This document shows positions 17,593-28,590 of a DNA stretch of 64,000 nucleotides, piece after piece. The DNA is from Devosia aquimaris (lineage in GTDB: Bacteria > Pseudomonadota > Alphaproteobacteria > Rhizobiales > Devosiaceae): assembly GCF_020169335.1 (NCBI RefSeq), contig NZ_JAIEZN010000001.1, positions 1 to 64,000 of the forward strand. The letters run 5' to 3'. A program made the translations under genes and the position numbers. The notes under the pieces are model-generated. The model was not told the origin of the DNA and ran no database searches. It saw only the letters and a list, made by a program, of their open reading frames with translations. Numbering within the stretch: the stretch's first letter is position 1; each line of letters begins with the position of its first letter.

Positions 17593-18624
17593 ATGCAGGC
17601 GAACGGGCAAAAACGCCGCCGCGTGGGCCTGATCGGTGCCGGCTGGGTGACAGGTTACCACCTGCCCGCCTGGAGGCAATTGTCCGATCGCGTCGAGCTT
17701 GTGGCCATCGCCGACCCCTCGTCGTCGGCCGTTGCAACGCGGGCACAAGACTATGCGATTCCCCACACCTTTGCCGACGCACAAACCATGCTCGACAGTG
17801 TCGAGCTGGATGCGGTCGATATCTGCGCTCCGCGTGAACACCATGCCGCGCTGGTGCGGCTGGCGCGTGCACGCGGCATCGACATCTTGTGCCAGAAGCC
17901 GCTGGCGGAGGATTTCGCGGCGGCCGCGGCGCTGGTCGCCGAAAGGGCAGGGCCGTCGCGGCTGATGGTGCATGAGAACTGGCGTTTTCGCGCCTGGTAT
18001 CGGCAGTTGCGGCGCTGGCTCGATGAGGGACTTGCCGGCGAGGTCGCCCATGTTCAGCTCGATTTCCTGTCCAGCGGCATGATCGCCGGCGCCGATGGGC
18101 TGCGGCCAGCGCTGGTGCGCCAGCCTTTCTTTGTGCGGCAACCCCGTCTGCTGGTCATGGAAGTGCTCATCCATCAGCTTGATACGCTGCGCTTCCTGCT
18201 CGGGGAGATGGATGTGCTGGCCGCCCGGCTGGCTCGCAGCAATGATGACATCATCGCTGAAGACCGGGCCGCCATTACCCTGCGACTGCGACGGAATGGG
18301 GCGCTGGTACAGTTGACCGGCGATCTGGCGGTGCATGGCATGCCGCCGGCGCCGCGTGACCAGCTGCGCATCATCGGCTCGGCCGGCACGCTTCGCCTGG
18401 AGGGCAACCAGCTATTGGCGACCGGGCGCGCCGAGCGTGCGGAAGTGTTTGACGCAGACCGCACCTATCAGGGCTCCTATGACGCGGCCATCGCCCATTT
18501 CGTTGACTGCCTGCAGAGCGGCGCTGACTTCGAGACGGCGCCGGAGGACAATCTTGTGACCCTGCGGCTGGTCGAGGACATCTACCGGCTGGCAGCGTTC
18601 GACCCCGCGCAAAAAACAGGCTAG
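17593..18624 (+). CDS. Gfo/Idh/MocA family oxidoreductase
   Basis: A 343-residue NAD(P)-dependent oxidoreductase with Rossmann motif GLIGAGWV near residue 11, the CQKPLA segment where most members have EKP, and HQLDT at the substrate site. ATG 17593 is chosen because GAGGGG lies at good spacing; an upstream GTG is poorer. The divergent operon encodes a lactonase-like enzyme and an aldonate dehydratase, so a sugar 1-dehydrogenase role, as in AraA of Azospirillum which has the same fold, is attractive. The Glu-to-Gln change in the EKP motif is worth noting. Substrate is inferred only. Confidence 0.85.
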   Translation: MQANGQKRRRVGLIGAGWVTGYHLPAWRQLSDRVELVAIADPSSSAVATRAQDYAIPHTFADAQTMLDSVELDAVDICAPREHHAALVRLARARGIDILCQKPLAEDFAAAAALVAERAGPSRLMVHENWRFRAWYRQLRRWLDEGLAGEVAHVQLDFLSSGMIAGADGLRPALVRQPFFVRQPRLLVMEVLIHQLDTLRFLLGEMDVLAARLARSNDDIIAEDRAAITLRLRRNGALVQLTGDLAVHGMPPAPRDQLRIIGSAGTLRLEGNQLLATGRAERAEVFDADRTYQGSYDAAIAHFVDCLQSGADFETAPEDNLVTLRLVEDIYRLAAFDPAQKTG

Positions 18625-18651
18625 ATTGGCGGTCCAGTGCAGGAGCCGACC

Positions 18652-19311
18652 GTGATAGCCGCAAACGATTCTGACGCGCAGAGCCATGATGACCTGTCCA
18701 TCGCCCGGGCGCTGGAAGAGGACATCATCTTTGGTCGCCTGGCACCGGGCACCCGCCTGACAGAGGATACGCTGCTGGCCCGCTTTGCGGTGACCCGGCA
18801 TTTCGCCCGCCAGGCGCTGGTGCAGCTCGAGGCCATGGGCATTGTGGTGCGCGAGCGCAATCGCGGCGCCACCGTACGCTCGCTGACGCCCAAGCAAGTG
18901 CAGGAAATCTATGCAGTGCGCGAACTGCTGCAACGCCAGGCTGCACTGTGGATCCCGCTGCCGGCGCCCGAAAGCCTGATCGCCGAACTCAACGCCATTC
19001 ACGCCGAACATGGTCGCCATATCGAGGCAGGCTTCCTGCGTGGCGTGCATGAAGCCAATGACCGGTTCCATCTCACCCTGTTCGGGGCCTGCGGCAACGA
19101 CCATCTGGTGCAGTCCATCGAACTCTACATGCGCCTGAGCCTGCCGGTGCGCGCCAATTCCATGGCCAATACAGAAGCGCTGCGCATCGCCCATGAACAC
19201 CATCGGCTCATGATCGAGATGCTCAAGGGTCAGGACAATTGGGTGTTGGCGCAGCTGTGCGTCGATCACCTGCAGCCCAGCAAGAAACGCTATCTCGATC
19301 GCGTCGGCTGA
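18652..19311 (+). CDS. GntR family transcriptional regulator, FCD (FadR) subfamily
   Basis: A winged-helix regulator of about 219 residues. The N-terminal GntR domain (LAPGTRLTEDTLLARFAVTR) is followed by an all-helical FCD domain with probable metal ligands in HEANDRFHLTLF and HEHHRLMIEML. GTG 18652 follows AGGAG at 6-nt spacing; GTG 18637 is an alternative in the same frame. It lies 27 bp after the Gfo/Idh gene, so both are co-transcribed. It is the natural candidate to bind the repeated TTRTYRATAW sites and to control the whole 13-27 kb carbohydrate locus. Confidence 0.9.
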   Translation: MIAANDSDAQSHDDLSIARALEEDIIFGRLAPGTRLTEDTLLARFAVTRHFARQALVQLEAMGIVVRERNRGATVRSLTPKQVQEIYAVRELLQRQAALWIPLPAPESLIAELNAIHAEHGRHIEAGFLRGVHEANDRFHLTLFGACGNDHLVQSIELYMRLSLPVRANSMANTEALRIAHEHHRLMIEMLKGQDNWVLAQLCVDHLQPSKKRYLDRVG

Positions 19312-19380
19312 CCGGTCGGCGACAATACTGCTGCATGGTTGGTGCGCGCCCGGGAGGCCGAGGCGCGCACCGATCCAGCT

Positions 19381-20985
19381 CTACCAGTCCAGGCGCAGCA
19401 GCGATACGCCCTGGCGGGGCAGGGTGGTCTTGAGGGCGATGGCGCCATTGCTGACGGGCAGGCTGTCGATGGCGTCGATCTGGGCCAGCTGACCGGATGC
19501 CTCCAGCCGGGCATAGTCGGCGCCCTCTGGATTCTCCGGCCGACCCATCGCCTTCCACACGCCGAACGAGTTCGAATGCGTCTCGTCCATGCGGAAGTGC
19601 TTGAGCGCTGCCTTGTGGTCGCCCCAGCCGTTGACCGTGATGGTGACTTCGGCATCCGGGCCGGGCGCGTCGTCGTCATGATAGTGCCAGACCAGGATGC
19701 TGACGCCCTTGTCGTCGCGCGTGGCCACCACATTGACGTCCGGCTCGCCGCGAACGCCATGTTCCATGATGTCGACAATGTCGCGGCGGTGGCTGCTCTG
19801 GCTGGCGAGCCAGTCGCCATCCAGCTTGCCCAGCATGCGGAAGCCGTTGAGCACGGCCTTGTCCACGCCATTGGTGGCCAGGTCACGGAAGCCGTCGTAC
19901 CAGGCCTGGTCGTCGAACAGGAAGGCCCAGGTCACCGCGCCCTCGATGTGCAGCTTCTTCATCCGCGCCAGTTCATAGGTGCGGATCATGCTCTGCACCA
20001 CATAGACGCCATAGAGCGGCCCGTTGCGGTAGCCGTTCTGCGGGTGCACGCGTGCCGAGCAGGCCGCACAGCCTTCCGGATCGCTCTCGCCGATGATGAT
20101 GGGCAGATGGGTGAGCGAGGGAAACTCGTTGATGATGTCCAGGTTGGTTTCGATGTCGCGCAGCTGCTTGTGCAGGCCCATGCGCACATGGTCCTGCCAG
20201 ATGACGGGATTGCCCTTGGCATGGAAGGCGATGAAGTCGATGGGCGAGTTGTGGTCGACCACATATTGCAGGAACTGGCGCAGGAAGGTCTGCGCCTTGG
20301 GGTTTGAGAAGCCGCCACAGGTGTGCGGTCCGCCCACGCGCGCCTTGGGCAGGGCGCGCTTCACCGCCTTGGCGCTGACATCATACATCTCGCAATAATC
20401 CGGGATCGTGCCGTGCCAGTAGAGCCCGTCCGGCTCGTTCCAGACTTCCCAGGGCCAGCTCGACACTTTCTCTTCGCCATAGCGATCGGCCAGGTGCCGC
20501 GCCCAGGCATAGATCAGCTCGCCCCACTTCTTGAGATCGTTGGGCGGGGAGGCCCAGCCCGTCATGATGGTGGCGTATTTGTCGGCCGGCTCCCAGTGAT
20601 GCTTGTAGTCGCCATCGAAATTCGACAGCGCCTCGGGCGTGAAGCCGATCTGCACCAGTGGCGCATTGCCGGCCTCCACATAGGCATCAAAGATCTTGTC
20701 CATGATGGTCCAGTCATAGACCGGATTGCCCTGCGCATCCTCGGTATAGGCATTGGTGGAGCCCCATTTGAGAGCCGGCACGCCGTCGCCTGAGGTCAGC
20801 AGATTGTGGGTGCGGATATGTGGCGGCGTGTTGCTGAGTGCCGTCAGCTCGCCCAGCAGCTTCTTGCCATGCGGGGAATAGGTGTAGTTCGGCTCGTCAT
20901 AGCCGAACCAGTTCCAGAGCGGATGGTAGCGTTCGGTCGGCTGGTCGGCCTGCACACTTGCTGAGACTTGGATGGGCGCGGTCAT
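19381..20985 (-). CDS. Glycoside hydrolase family 39-like glycosidase (beta-xylosidase type)
   Basis: A 534-residue TIM-barrel glycosidase. The acid/base Glu164 is in VWNEPDG and a candidate nucleophile Glu280 is in IIIGESDPEG. The pattern WNEPD followed by YDVSAKAVK and RVGGP is that of GH39, which includes beta-xylosidases and alpha-iduronidases. No signal peptide is seen, so it acts in the cytoplasm on imported oligosaccharides. ATG 20985 follows AGAGGA. It diverges from a complete peptide-type importer and shares its operator region. The exact sugar is uncertain. Confidence 0.85.
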   Translation of the reverse strand: MTAPIQVSASVQADQPTERYHPLWNWFGYDEPNYTYSPHGKKLLGELTALSNTPPHIRTHNLLTSGDGVPALKWGSTNAYTEDAQGNPVYDWTIMDKIFDAYVEAGNAPLVQIGFTPEALSNFDGDYKHHWEPADKYATIMTGWASPPNDLKKWGELIYAWARHLADRYGEEKVSSWPWEVWNEPDGLYWHGTIPDYCEMYDVSAKAVKRALPKARVGGPHTCGGFSNPKAQTFLRQFLQYVVDHNSPIDFIAFHAKGNPVIWQDHVRMGLHKQLRDIETNLDIINEFPSLTHLPIIIGESDPEGCAACSARVHPQNGYRNGPLYGVYVVQSMIRTYELARMKKLHIEGAVTWAFLFDDQAWYDGFRDLATNGVDKAVLNGFRMLGKLDGDWLASQSSHRRDIVDIMEHGVRGEPDVNVVATRDDKGVSILVWHYHDDDAPGPDAEVTITVNGWGDHKAALKHFRMDETHSNSFGVWKAMGRPENPEGADYARLEASGQLAQIDAIDSLPVSNGAIALKTTLPRQGVSLLRLDW

Positions 20986-21108
20986 AGGTGTCCTCTGGGC
21001 GGGTATTGGCCAAGCCTCCTCCAGAAGACCGGGCAGAAACGATACAGGCGGCGCCGTGCTGTGCAAGCCGGCTGGCCGCTGTTTTCAACGCTAAGCGAAT
21101 ATGCAGTT

Positions 21109-21118
21109 TTGTCAATAA
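21109..21118. promoter_or_regulatory. GntR-type operator copy 3
   Basis: TTGTCAATAA, identical to the copy at 17473-17482. The flanks are similar too (AATGCCG follows here, GATGACA there). Confidence 0.6.
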
Positions 21119-21170
21119 TAATGCCGCGCAAAGACGATCGCTGGCGCCATAAATGCAGGTAATCGGCAGA

Positions 21171-21180
21171 TTATTGATAT
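21171..21180. promoter_or_regulatory. GntR-type operator copy 4
   Basis: TTATTGATAT; together with the preceding AGA it repeats the AGATTATTGATA found at 17556-17567. Confidence 0.55.
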
Positions 21181-21204
21181 TTCGGCTTGCTGCCCGATCC
21201 AAAA

Positions 21205-21214
21205 TTGTCGATAA
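21205..21214. promoter_or_regulatory. GntR-type operator copy 5
   Basis: TTGTCGATAA, the most palindromic copy, followed by AGATG as at 17473. It is the copy nearest to the importer operon. Confidence 0.6.
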
Positions 21215-21316
21215 AGATGCCGTGGACCGACTGCCTTTGGGGAGTTGAGCGCGCTGAGGAGGCGCGGTGGAGGCAAATCGGGCCGGAGGGGCACGGCTGC
21301 CCGTCCATGCAGGAAA

Positions 21317-21333
21317 AGCTCGCGCGGCGAGCT
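21317..21333 (+). other. Leader stem-loop just before the ribosome site
   Basis: AGCTCGC pairs with GCGAGCT around a GCG loop, 3 bases before AGGAGG of the binding-protein gene. It may affect translation or protect the 5' end. Confidence 0.45.
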
Positions 21334-21348
21334 CCCAGGAGGAAACAC

Positions 21349-23247
<1,899 letters not shown>

Positions 23248-23262
23248 CCGATGTGAACGAAC

Positions 23263-23287
23263 GGGAGCCGGCCCTCGGCCGGCTCCC
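23263..23287 (+). other. Intercistronic stem-loop after the binding-protein gene
   Basis: GGGAGCCGGCC and GGCCGGCTCCC form a perfect 11-bp stem with a CTC loop and no T run. Such hairpins often protect the 3' end of binding-protein mRNA and reduce permease expression. Confidence 0.6.
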
Positions 23288-23316
23288 GCCCTCTGCGCCA
23301 TGAGATCGGGAATAGG

Positions 23317-24321
23317 ATGAACGGCTATCTCAACTACGTTGCCAAGCGCTTTGGCCAGTTTGTGTTTGTGGTGGTGACCGGGGTCACCCTGTCCTTCCTG
23401 ATTGCGCACTTCTCGCCGGTCGACCCGGTGGAACAGACTGTCTCGCTGCTCACCAATTTCGGCGCCACCGATCCGCGCACTGTCGAAGTGCTGCGCCAGT
23501 CGCTGCGCGAACTCTACGGCACCGACGGATCGCTCCTCTCGCAATATTTCCTGTTCTGGGGGCGCGTGCTGACCGGCGACTTCGGTCCGTCGCTCTCGGC
23601 CTTTCCCACGCCGGTCATGACCATCATTGGTCGCGCCTTGCCCTGGACCATCGGCCTGCTGACCTTGGCCACGCTGATCTCCTGGGTCATTGGCAATTTC
23701 CTGGGTGCCATTGCCGGCTATTTCCGCAACAGCCGCGCCATCAAGCTGGTCGGCCTGTTTGTCATGGCCCTGCAACCCATCCCGACCTATATCACCGGCC
23801 TGACGCTGCTGATCGTGTTTGGCTTTCTCTGGCCCATCCTGCCTATCAGCGGCGGGGCGCAGCTCAATCTCACCCCGGCGGCAAGCTGGGCCTATATTTC
23901 CTCGGTTATCCAATATGGCACGCTGCCGGCCCTGACGCTGGTTCTGGTGGGCATGGGCGGCTGGTTCGTCTCGATGCGCTCATTGGTCTCCAACATCGTC
24001 ACCGACGATTACGTGGTCTATGCCGAACTGGCCGGTGTGCCCTCGCGCACGGTCTTCTCCCAATATGTGGCGCGCAACGCCATGCTGCCCCAGGTCACCG
24101 GCCTTGCGCTCAGCCTGGGCAATGTCTTTGGCGGCGCGGTGATCGTGGAGTTCATCTTCAACTACCCCGGCATCGGCAAGCTGATGATCGCGGGCATCTA
24201 TGCCGGCGACTACAGCCTCGTGCTGGGCGTGACCACCTTCTCGGTCATCGCTGTCGCCACGGCCGTGTTCCTGATCGACATCTTGTACCCCCTCATCGAT
24301 CCACGCGTGAAACTGGGATAG
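23317..24321 (+). CDS. ABC transporter permease (DppB/OppB type)
   Basis: A 334-residue inner-membrane permease with about six membrane segments and the binding-protein-dependent permease domain; the EAA-like loop is near ELAGVPSRTVFSQYVARNAMLP (shown in part as ELAGVPSRTVF). GGGAATAGG precedes the ATG. It pairs with the next permease 4 bp downstream and with the two ATPases to form a family 5-type importer. Confidence 0.92.
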   Translation: MNGYLNYVAKRFGQFVFVVVTGVTLSFLIAHFSPVDPVEQTVSLLTNFGATDPRTVEVLRQSLRELYGTDGSLLSQYFLFWGRVLTGDFGPSLSAFPTPVMTIIGRALPWTIGLLTLATLISWVIGNFLGAIAGYFRNSRAIKLVGLFVMALQPIPTYITGLTLLIVFGFLWPILPISGGAQLNLTPAASWAYISSVIQYGTLPALTLVLVGMGGWFVSMRSLVSNIVTDDYVVYAELAGVPSRTVFSQYVARNAMLPQVTGLALSLGNVFGGAVIVEFIFNYPGIGKLMIAGIYAGDYSLVLGVTTFSVIAVATAVFLIDILYPLIDPRVKLG

Positions 24322-24325
24322 GGCC

Positions 24326-25183
24326 ATGTTGAAAGTCCTGCGCGACCTGCTGCGCTATAACCGCGAATTCCTGTTCGGCACGCTGCTGATCGGCATCATC
24401 ATTGCCCTGGTCATTGCCTCGTTCTTTTCGCCCTATGACGAGCTGACCACCTATGCCGTCATCCCCGACATGCCGCCGGGTGGCGAATACTGGCTGGGCA
24501 CCAACAGCCGCGGCCAGGACATGTTCTGGCAACTGGCGGCGTCGATGCGCAACACGCTGATGTTTGGCCTGGTCGTGGCCATCATCAGCCGCGTCATCGC
24601 CATCGTGGTGGGCCTCGTGTCGGGCTATGTCGGCGGCAAGACCGACCAGATCATCATGGCCTTCAACGACACCCTGGGCGCGCTGCCCAACATCCCCATC
24701 CTGCTGCTGCTGGTGTTCGTCATGCGCGACCAGATGACCTGGGGCGTACTGGCGCTGACGGCGGCCATGCTTGGCTGGACGCATGACAGCCGGCTGATCC
24801 GCTCGGTGGCCCTCTCGCTGCGCACCCGCGAGTTCACCCGCCACGCGGCATTCTCGGGCATGCGCACCGGCCAGGTGCTGTTCCGCGAACACCTGCCCTA
24901 TGTCATGCCCATCGTCTTTTTCACCACCATGAACAATTTGATCTGGGCCATTGGCCTGGAGGTCACGCTCTCCATCCTGGGCTTTTCCGACATCAACCGC
25001 CCCACCATTGGCGGCATGATCTACTGGGCCAATGCCCACTCGGCCATGGTCGCGGGCATCTGGTGGTGGATCGCCGTGCCCATGCTGGCGGTGGTGATCC
25101 TGTTCCTGGGCCTGTTTCTCCTGGCCATGTCGGTCAACGAATATATCGACCCGCGCAGTCGCCTCGCGCGCATGGGAGCCTGA
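24326..25183 (+). CDS. ABC transporter permease (DppC/OppC type)
   Basis: A 285-residue permease, the second membrane subunit of the importer. The N-terminus is followed by WLGTNSRGQDMFWQ, the usual DppC-type loop, then six or so membrane segments with an EAA-type loop around AAFSGMRTGQVLFREH. It is 4 bp after the first permease and 2 bp before the first ATPase. Confidence 0.92.
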   Translation: MLKVLRDLLRYNREFLFGTLLIGIIIALVIASFFSPYDELTTYAVIPDMPPGGEYWLGTNSRGQDMFWQLAASMRNTLMFGLVVAIISRVIAIVVGLVSGYVGGKTDQIIMAFNDTLGALPNIPILLLLVFVMRDQMTWGVLALTAAMLGWTHDSRLIRSVALSLRTREFTRHAAFSGMRTGQVLFREHLPYVMPIVFFTTMNNLIWAIGLEVTLSILGFSDINRPTIGGMIYWANAHSAMVAGIWWWIAVPMLAVVILFLGLFLLAMSVNEYIDPRSRLARMGA

Positions 25184-25185
25184 AC

Positions 25186-26210
<1,025 letters not shown>

Positions 26211-26214
<4 letters not shown>

Positions 26215-27071
26215 CCATGCTGCTCGAGCTCGACCATGTGACCAAGCGCTACCCGGTGGGCGGATTGTTCTCCCGCCAGTCCATCACCGCCGTCAGTGAT
26301 GTCAGCTTCGCCCTCGACGCCGGGCGTCCCGAGATATTTGCCATCGTGGGGGAAAGCGGCTCGGGCAAATCCACCATGGCCAAGATGGTGCTTGGCAATG
26401 AGGTGCCCGATGGCGGGCGGCTGGTGTTTGATGGCGTCGATATCGCAACCATCAGGGGGCGCGACGCCCGCGAAGCCTTCATGGCCAAGGTCCAGCCGGT
26501 GTTTCAGAACCCCTTCGAGGCCTTCAACCCGCTGACGCCGGTGGATGCCTATCTCTTTGCCACCGCGCACCGCTTCTGCGGCGCCAATGACCAGGCCAGC
26601 AAGGAAGGCCTCACCGACCGCGCGCTGCAGCGCGTCGGACTGTCCCTCGCCGAAATCAAGGGGCGGTTCTCCCACGAACTCTCAGGCGGCCAGCTGCAGC
26701 GCGTTGCTGTGGCCCGGGCGCTGATCCCGGCGCCCAAGCTAATCGTCGCTGACGAGCCTGTCTCGATGGTGGACGCCTCGCTGCGCATGTCGATCGTCAA
26801 CCTGTTCCGCGCCTTGCGCGACGAACTCAAGGTCTCGATCATCTACATCACCCATGATCTGGCGACGGCCTATTACATTTCCGACCGCGTGATCATCATG
26901 CGCAGCGGCGAAGTGGTCGAAAGCGGCGACGCGCGTGCGGTTCTCGACAATCCCCGCAATGCCTATTCGATTGCTTTGAAGAACGCCGTCCTGCCCCCGG
27001 ACCCCAAGGCCGCAGCCGCCGCCATCCGCGACCGCCGCATCCTCAACCGGGCCGACGCCGGCGCAGCCTAA
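26211..27071 (+). CDS. ABC transporter ATP-binding protein (DppF/OppF type)
   Basis: A 286-residue ATPase with Walker A GESGSGKSTMAK, signature LSGGQLQRVAVAR and Walker B LIVADEPVSMVDA. It is shorter than DppF (about 330) because the cysteine-containing C-terminal extension is missing; only NPRNAYSIAL remains of that region. The ATGA overlap couples it to the first ATPase. It is the last gene of the importer operon. Confidence 0.9.
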
Positions 27072-27127
27072 CCGGCACGGATCTGCCGCCAGAAACTGGG
27101 TACGCTTGGTGATATGAAAGGAGGAAA

Positions 27128-27201
27128 TGGAGCGGGTGAAGGGAATCGAACCCTCGTCATCAGCTTGGGAAGCTGCTTCTCTACCATTGAGATACACCCG
27201 C
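27128..27201 (-). tRNA. tRNA-Gly (anticodon CCC)
   Basis: On the minus strand the acceptor arms GCGGGTG and CACCCGC pair perfectly. The D arm (TCTC...GAGA), anticodon loop TTCCCAA (anticodon CCC, reading GGG), T arm with TTCGATT and an encoded CCA end are all present, 74 nt in all. A promoter-like TTGACG lies upstream. Confidence 0.95.
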
Positions 27202-27211
27202 AACGCGCCGA

Positions 27212-27240
27212 TAGATGCTGGAAATAGACCGGCCCGTCAA
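27212..27240 (-). promoter_or_regulatory. Putative sigma70 promoter of tRNA-Gly
   Basis: Minus strand: TTGACG (27235-27240), 17-bp spacer, CATCTA (27212-27217). The implied start falls a few bases before the tRNA. The -10 is a weak match. Confidence 0.45.
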
Positions 27241-27286
27241 GACACTGTTGCGATTGCGTTGGGCCCGGCGCGCAGCGCGGCGGACC

Positions 27287-28399
27287 CTATTCGATGAACG
27301 GCCTGAAATGCTTGGAAAGCTTGAGCGTCTGCGCCTGATAGTTCGAGCCGAGCGCTGAACCATAGAGGCGATCGGGGGCCTCGGCGAGGCGTTCATAGAT
27401 CAGCCGGCCGATGGTCTGGCCATGGCCGAGCAGGAACGGCACTTCGCGGCTGCGCACTTCGAGCACGGCGCGGCTGCCCGTGCCGCCGGCGGAGGAATGG
27501 CCAAAGCCGGGGTCGAAGAAGCCGGCGTAATGCACGCGGAACTCGCCCACCAGTGGATCAAAGGGCAGCATTTCGGCGGCATGGGTGGGCGGCACATGCA
27601 CCGCCTCGTCGCTGACCAGGATATAGAATTCGTCGGGATCAAGGATCAGCTCCTCGCGCCCACGATTGTAGAGCGGCTCCCAGAACTCATGCACGTCCAG
27701 AGCGTTCTTCTTGTCGACATCGACCACCGCCGTATGGCGCTTGGAGCGGAAGCCGACCAGGCCCTTGCGGCCGGCACCCTTGAGGTCGATGGAGAGGGCC
27801 ACGCCTTCCCCCACCGGCACGGCATTGTCAAACACCAGCGTGTCGCTGGCATGGAGCGCGATGTGTTCGGCCACGGTGAGCCGGTTGTCGCCGCGCCGGA
27901 AACGCATCTGGCTGAGGCGTGAGCCGGTGCGGACCAGCACGGGAAAGGTGCGCGGGCTGACTTCGAGATAGAGCGGGCCCTTGTAGCCAGCCGGCATCTG
28001 GTCAAAGCCGCGGGCGCGGTCGCCGATCACCCGGGTGAAGACATCGAGCCGCCCGGTCGAGCTTTTGGGATTGGCCGAGGCACTGACTTCGTCGGGGAGG
28101 TTGAGAGCCTCCTGCAGCGGCACCAGATAGACGCAGCCGCGCTCCAGCACGGCGCCGCGCGTCAGATCGATCTCATGCAGCTTGAGTGCCTCGATCCGCT
28201 CGGCCACCGAATGGCTGGGCCCGGGCAAAAAGCTCGAGCGCACGCGATAGGCCACATTGCCCAGGCGCAGGTCGAGGCTGGCCGGCTGCACCTGATCGCT
28301 GTCGAAAGGATGCGCCGCGGCAATGGCACCCCGCTTGTGCAACAGCTCGATCAGCCGCGCCGTAAAGACGCCCTGCGGCCAGGTCTCTTGCTTGTCCAT
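27287..28399 (-). CDS. dcd: 2'-deoxycytidine 5'-triphosphate deaminase, long two-domain form
   Basis: A 370-residue protein, about twice the 190 of the classical Dcd trimer subunit. The N-terminal half has QPASLDLRLG and the C-terminal half repeats the dUTPase-like fold with FFDPGFGHSS and EVRSREVPFLLGHGQ. Alphaproteobacteria commonly carry this fused form. It deaminates dCTP to dUTP for dTTP synthesis. I chose ATG 28399 (MDKQETWPQ), which fits family N-termini better than the upstream extension. It diverges from metZ. Confidence 0.88.
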   Translation of the reverse strand: MDKQETWPQGVFTARLIELLHKRGAIAAAHPFDSDQVQPASLDLRLGNVAYRVRSSFLPGPSHSVAERIEALKLHEIDLTRGAVLERGCVYLVPLQEALNLPDEVSASANPKSSTGRLDVFTRVIGDRARGFDQMPAGYKGPLYLEVSPRTFPVLVRTGSRLSQMRFRRGDNRLTVAEHIALHASDTLVFDNAVPVGEGVALSIDLKGAGRKGLVGFRSKRHTAVVDVDKKNALDVHEFWEPLYNRGREELILDPDEFYILVSDEAVHVPPTHAAEMLPFDPLVGEFRVHYAGFFDPGFGHSSAGGTGSRAVLEVRSREVPFLLGHGQTIGRLIYERLAEAPDRLYGSALGSNYQAQTLKLSKHFRPFIE

Positions 28400-28446
28400 G
28401 CTTTCGCGTTTCCCGATGGGTTGGTTGTTCCTAGCAATCCCGGCAA

Positions 28447-28475
28447 TTGACGCCAACCGCCAATTACCCTTAGAT
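28447..28475 (+). promoter_or_regulatory. Sigma70-type promoter of metZ
   Basis: TTGACG (28447-28452) and TTAGAT (28470-28475) with a 17-bp spacer. The implied transcription start falls at about 28482, just where the SAM-II aptamer begins. Confidence 0.7.
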
Positions 28476-28482
28476 CACAATC

Positions 28483-28534
28483 CAGTGGTGATTTGGCCGG
28501 TCGCTTGCAGCCACTTAAAACAAATTGCTAAAGA
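28483..28534 (+). ncRNA. SAM-II riboswitch aptamer
   Basis: The leader carries the SAM-II consensus elements in order: GTGGTGATTTG, CTTGCAGCCAC, TAAAA and GCTAAAG. P1 forms from AGTGG (28484-28488) with CCACT (28511-28515). The pseudoknot forms from ATTTG (28491-28495) with CAAAT (28521-28525). SAM-II is known from alphaproteobacterial methionine genes, including metZ. Gene context and structure agree. Confidence 0.9.
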
Positions 28535-28543
28535 CCGTATGGG

Positions 28544-28573
28544 AACCGGCCGCCACTTGCGTGCCGGTTTTTT
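28544..28573 (+). terminator. Riboswitch-linked intrinsic terminator
   Basis: AACCGGC (28544-28550) pairs with GCCGGTT (28563-28569), followed by TTTT. It lies between the aptamer and the metZ start, so readthrough is needed for expression. GGCCGGT inside the aptamer (28495-28501) can pair instead with ACCGGCC (28545-28551), a possible antiterminator. Confidence 0.75.
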
Positions 28574-28590
28574 GTTATGAAAGCGCGATC

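Larger units (their letters stand above)
20986..21348. other. Divergent promoter region of glycosidase and importer operons
   Basis: This 363-bp gap holds no gene that I can support. It contains three copies of the shared operator (21109, 21171, 21205) in an AT-rich stretch near the middle, a leader hairpin at 21317-21333 and the ribosome site AGGAGG at 21337-21342. Confidence 0.7.
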
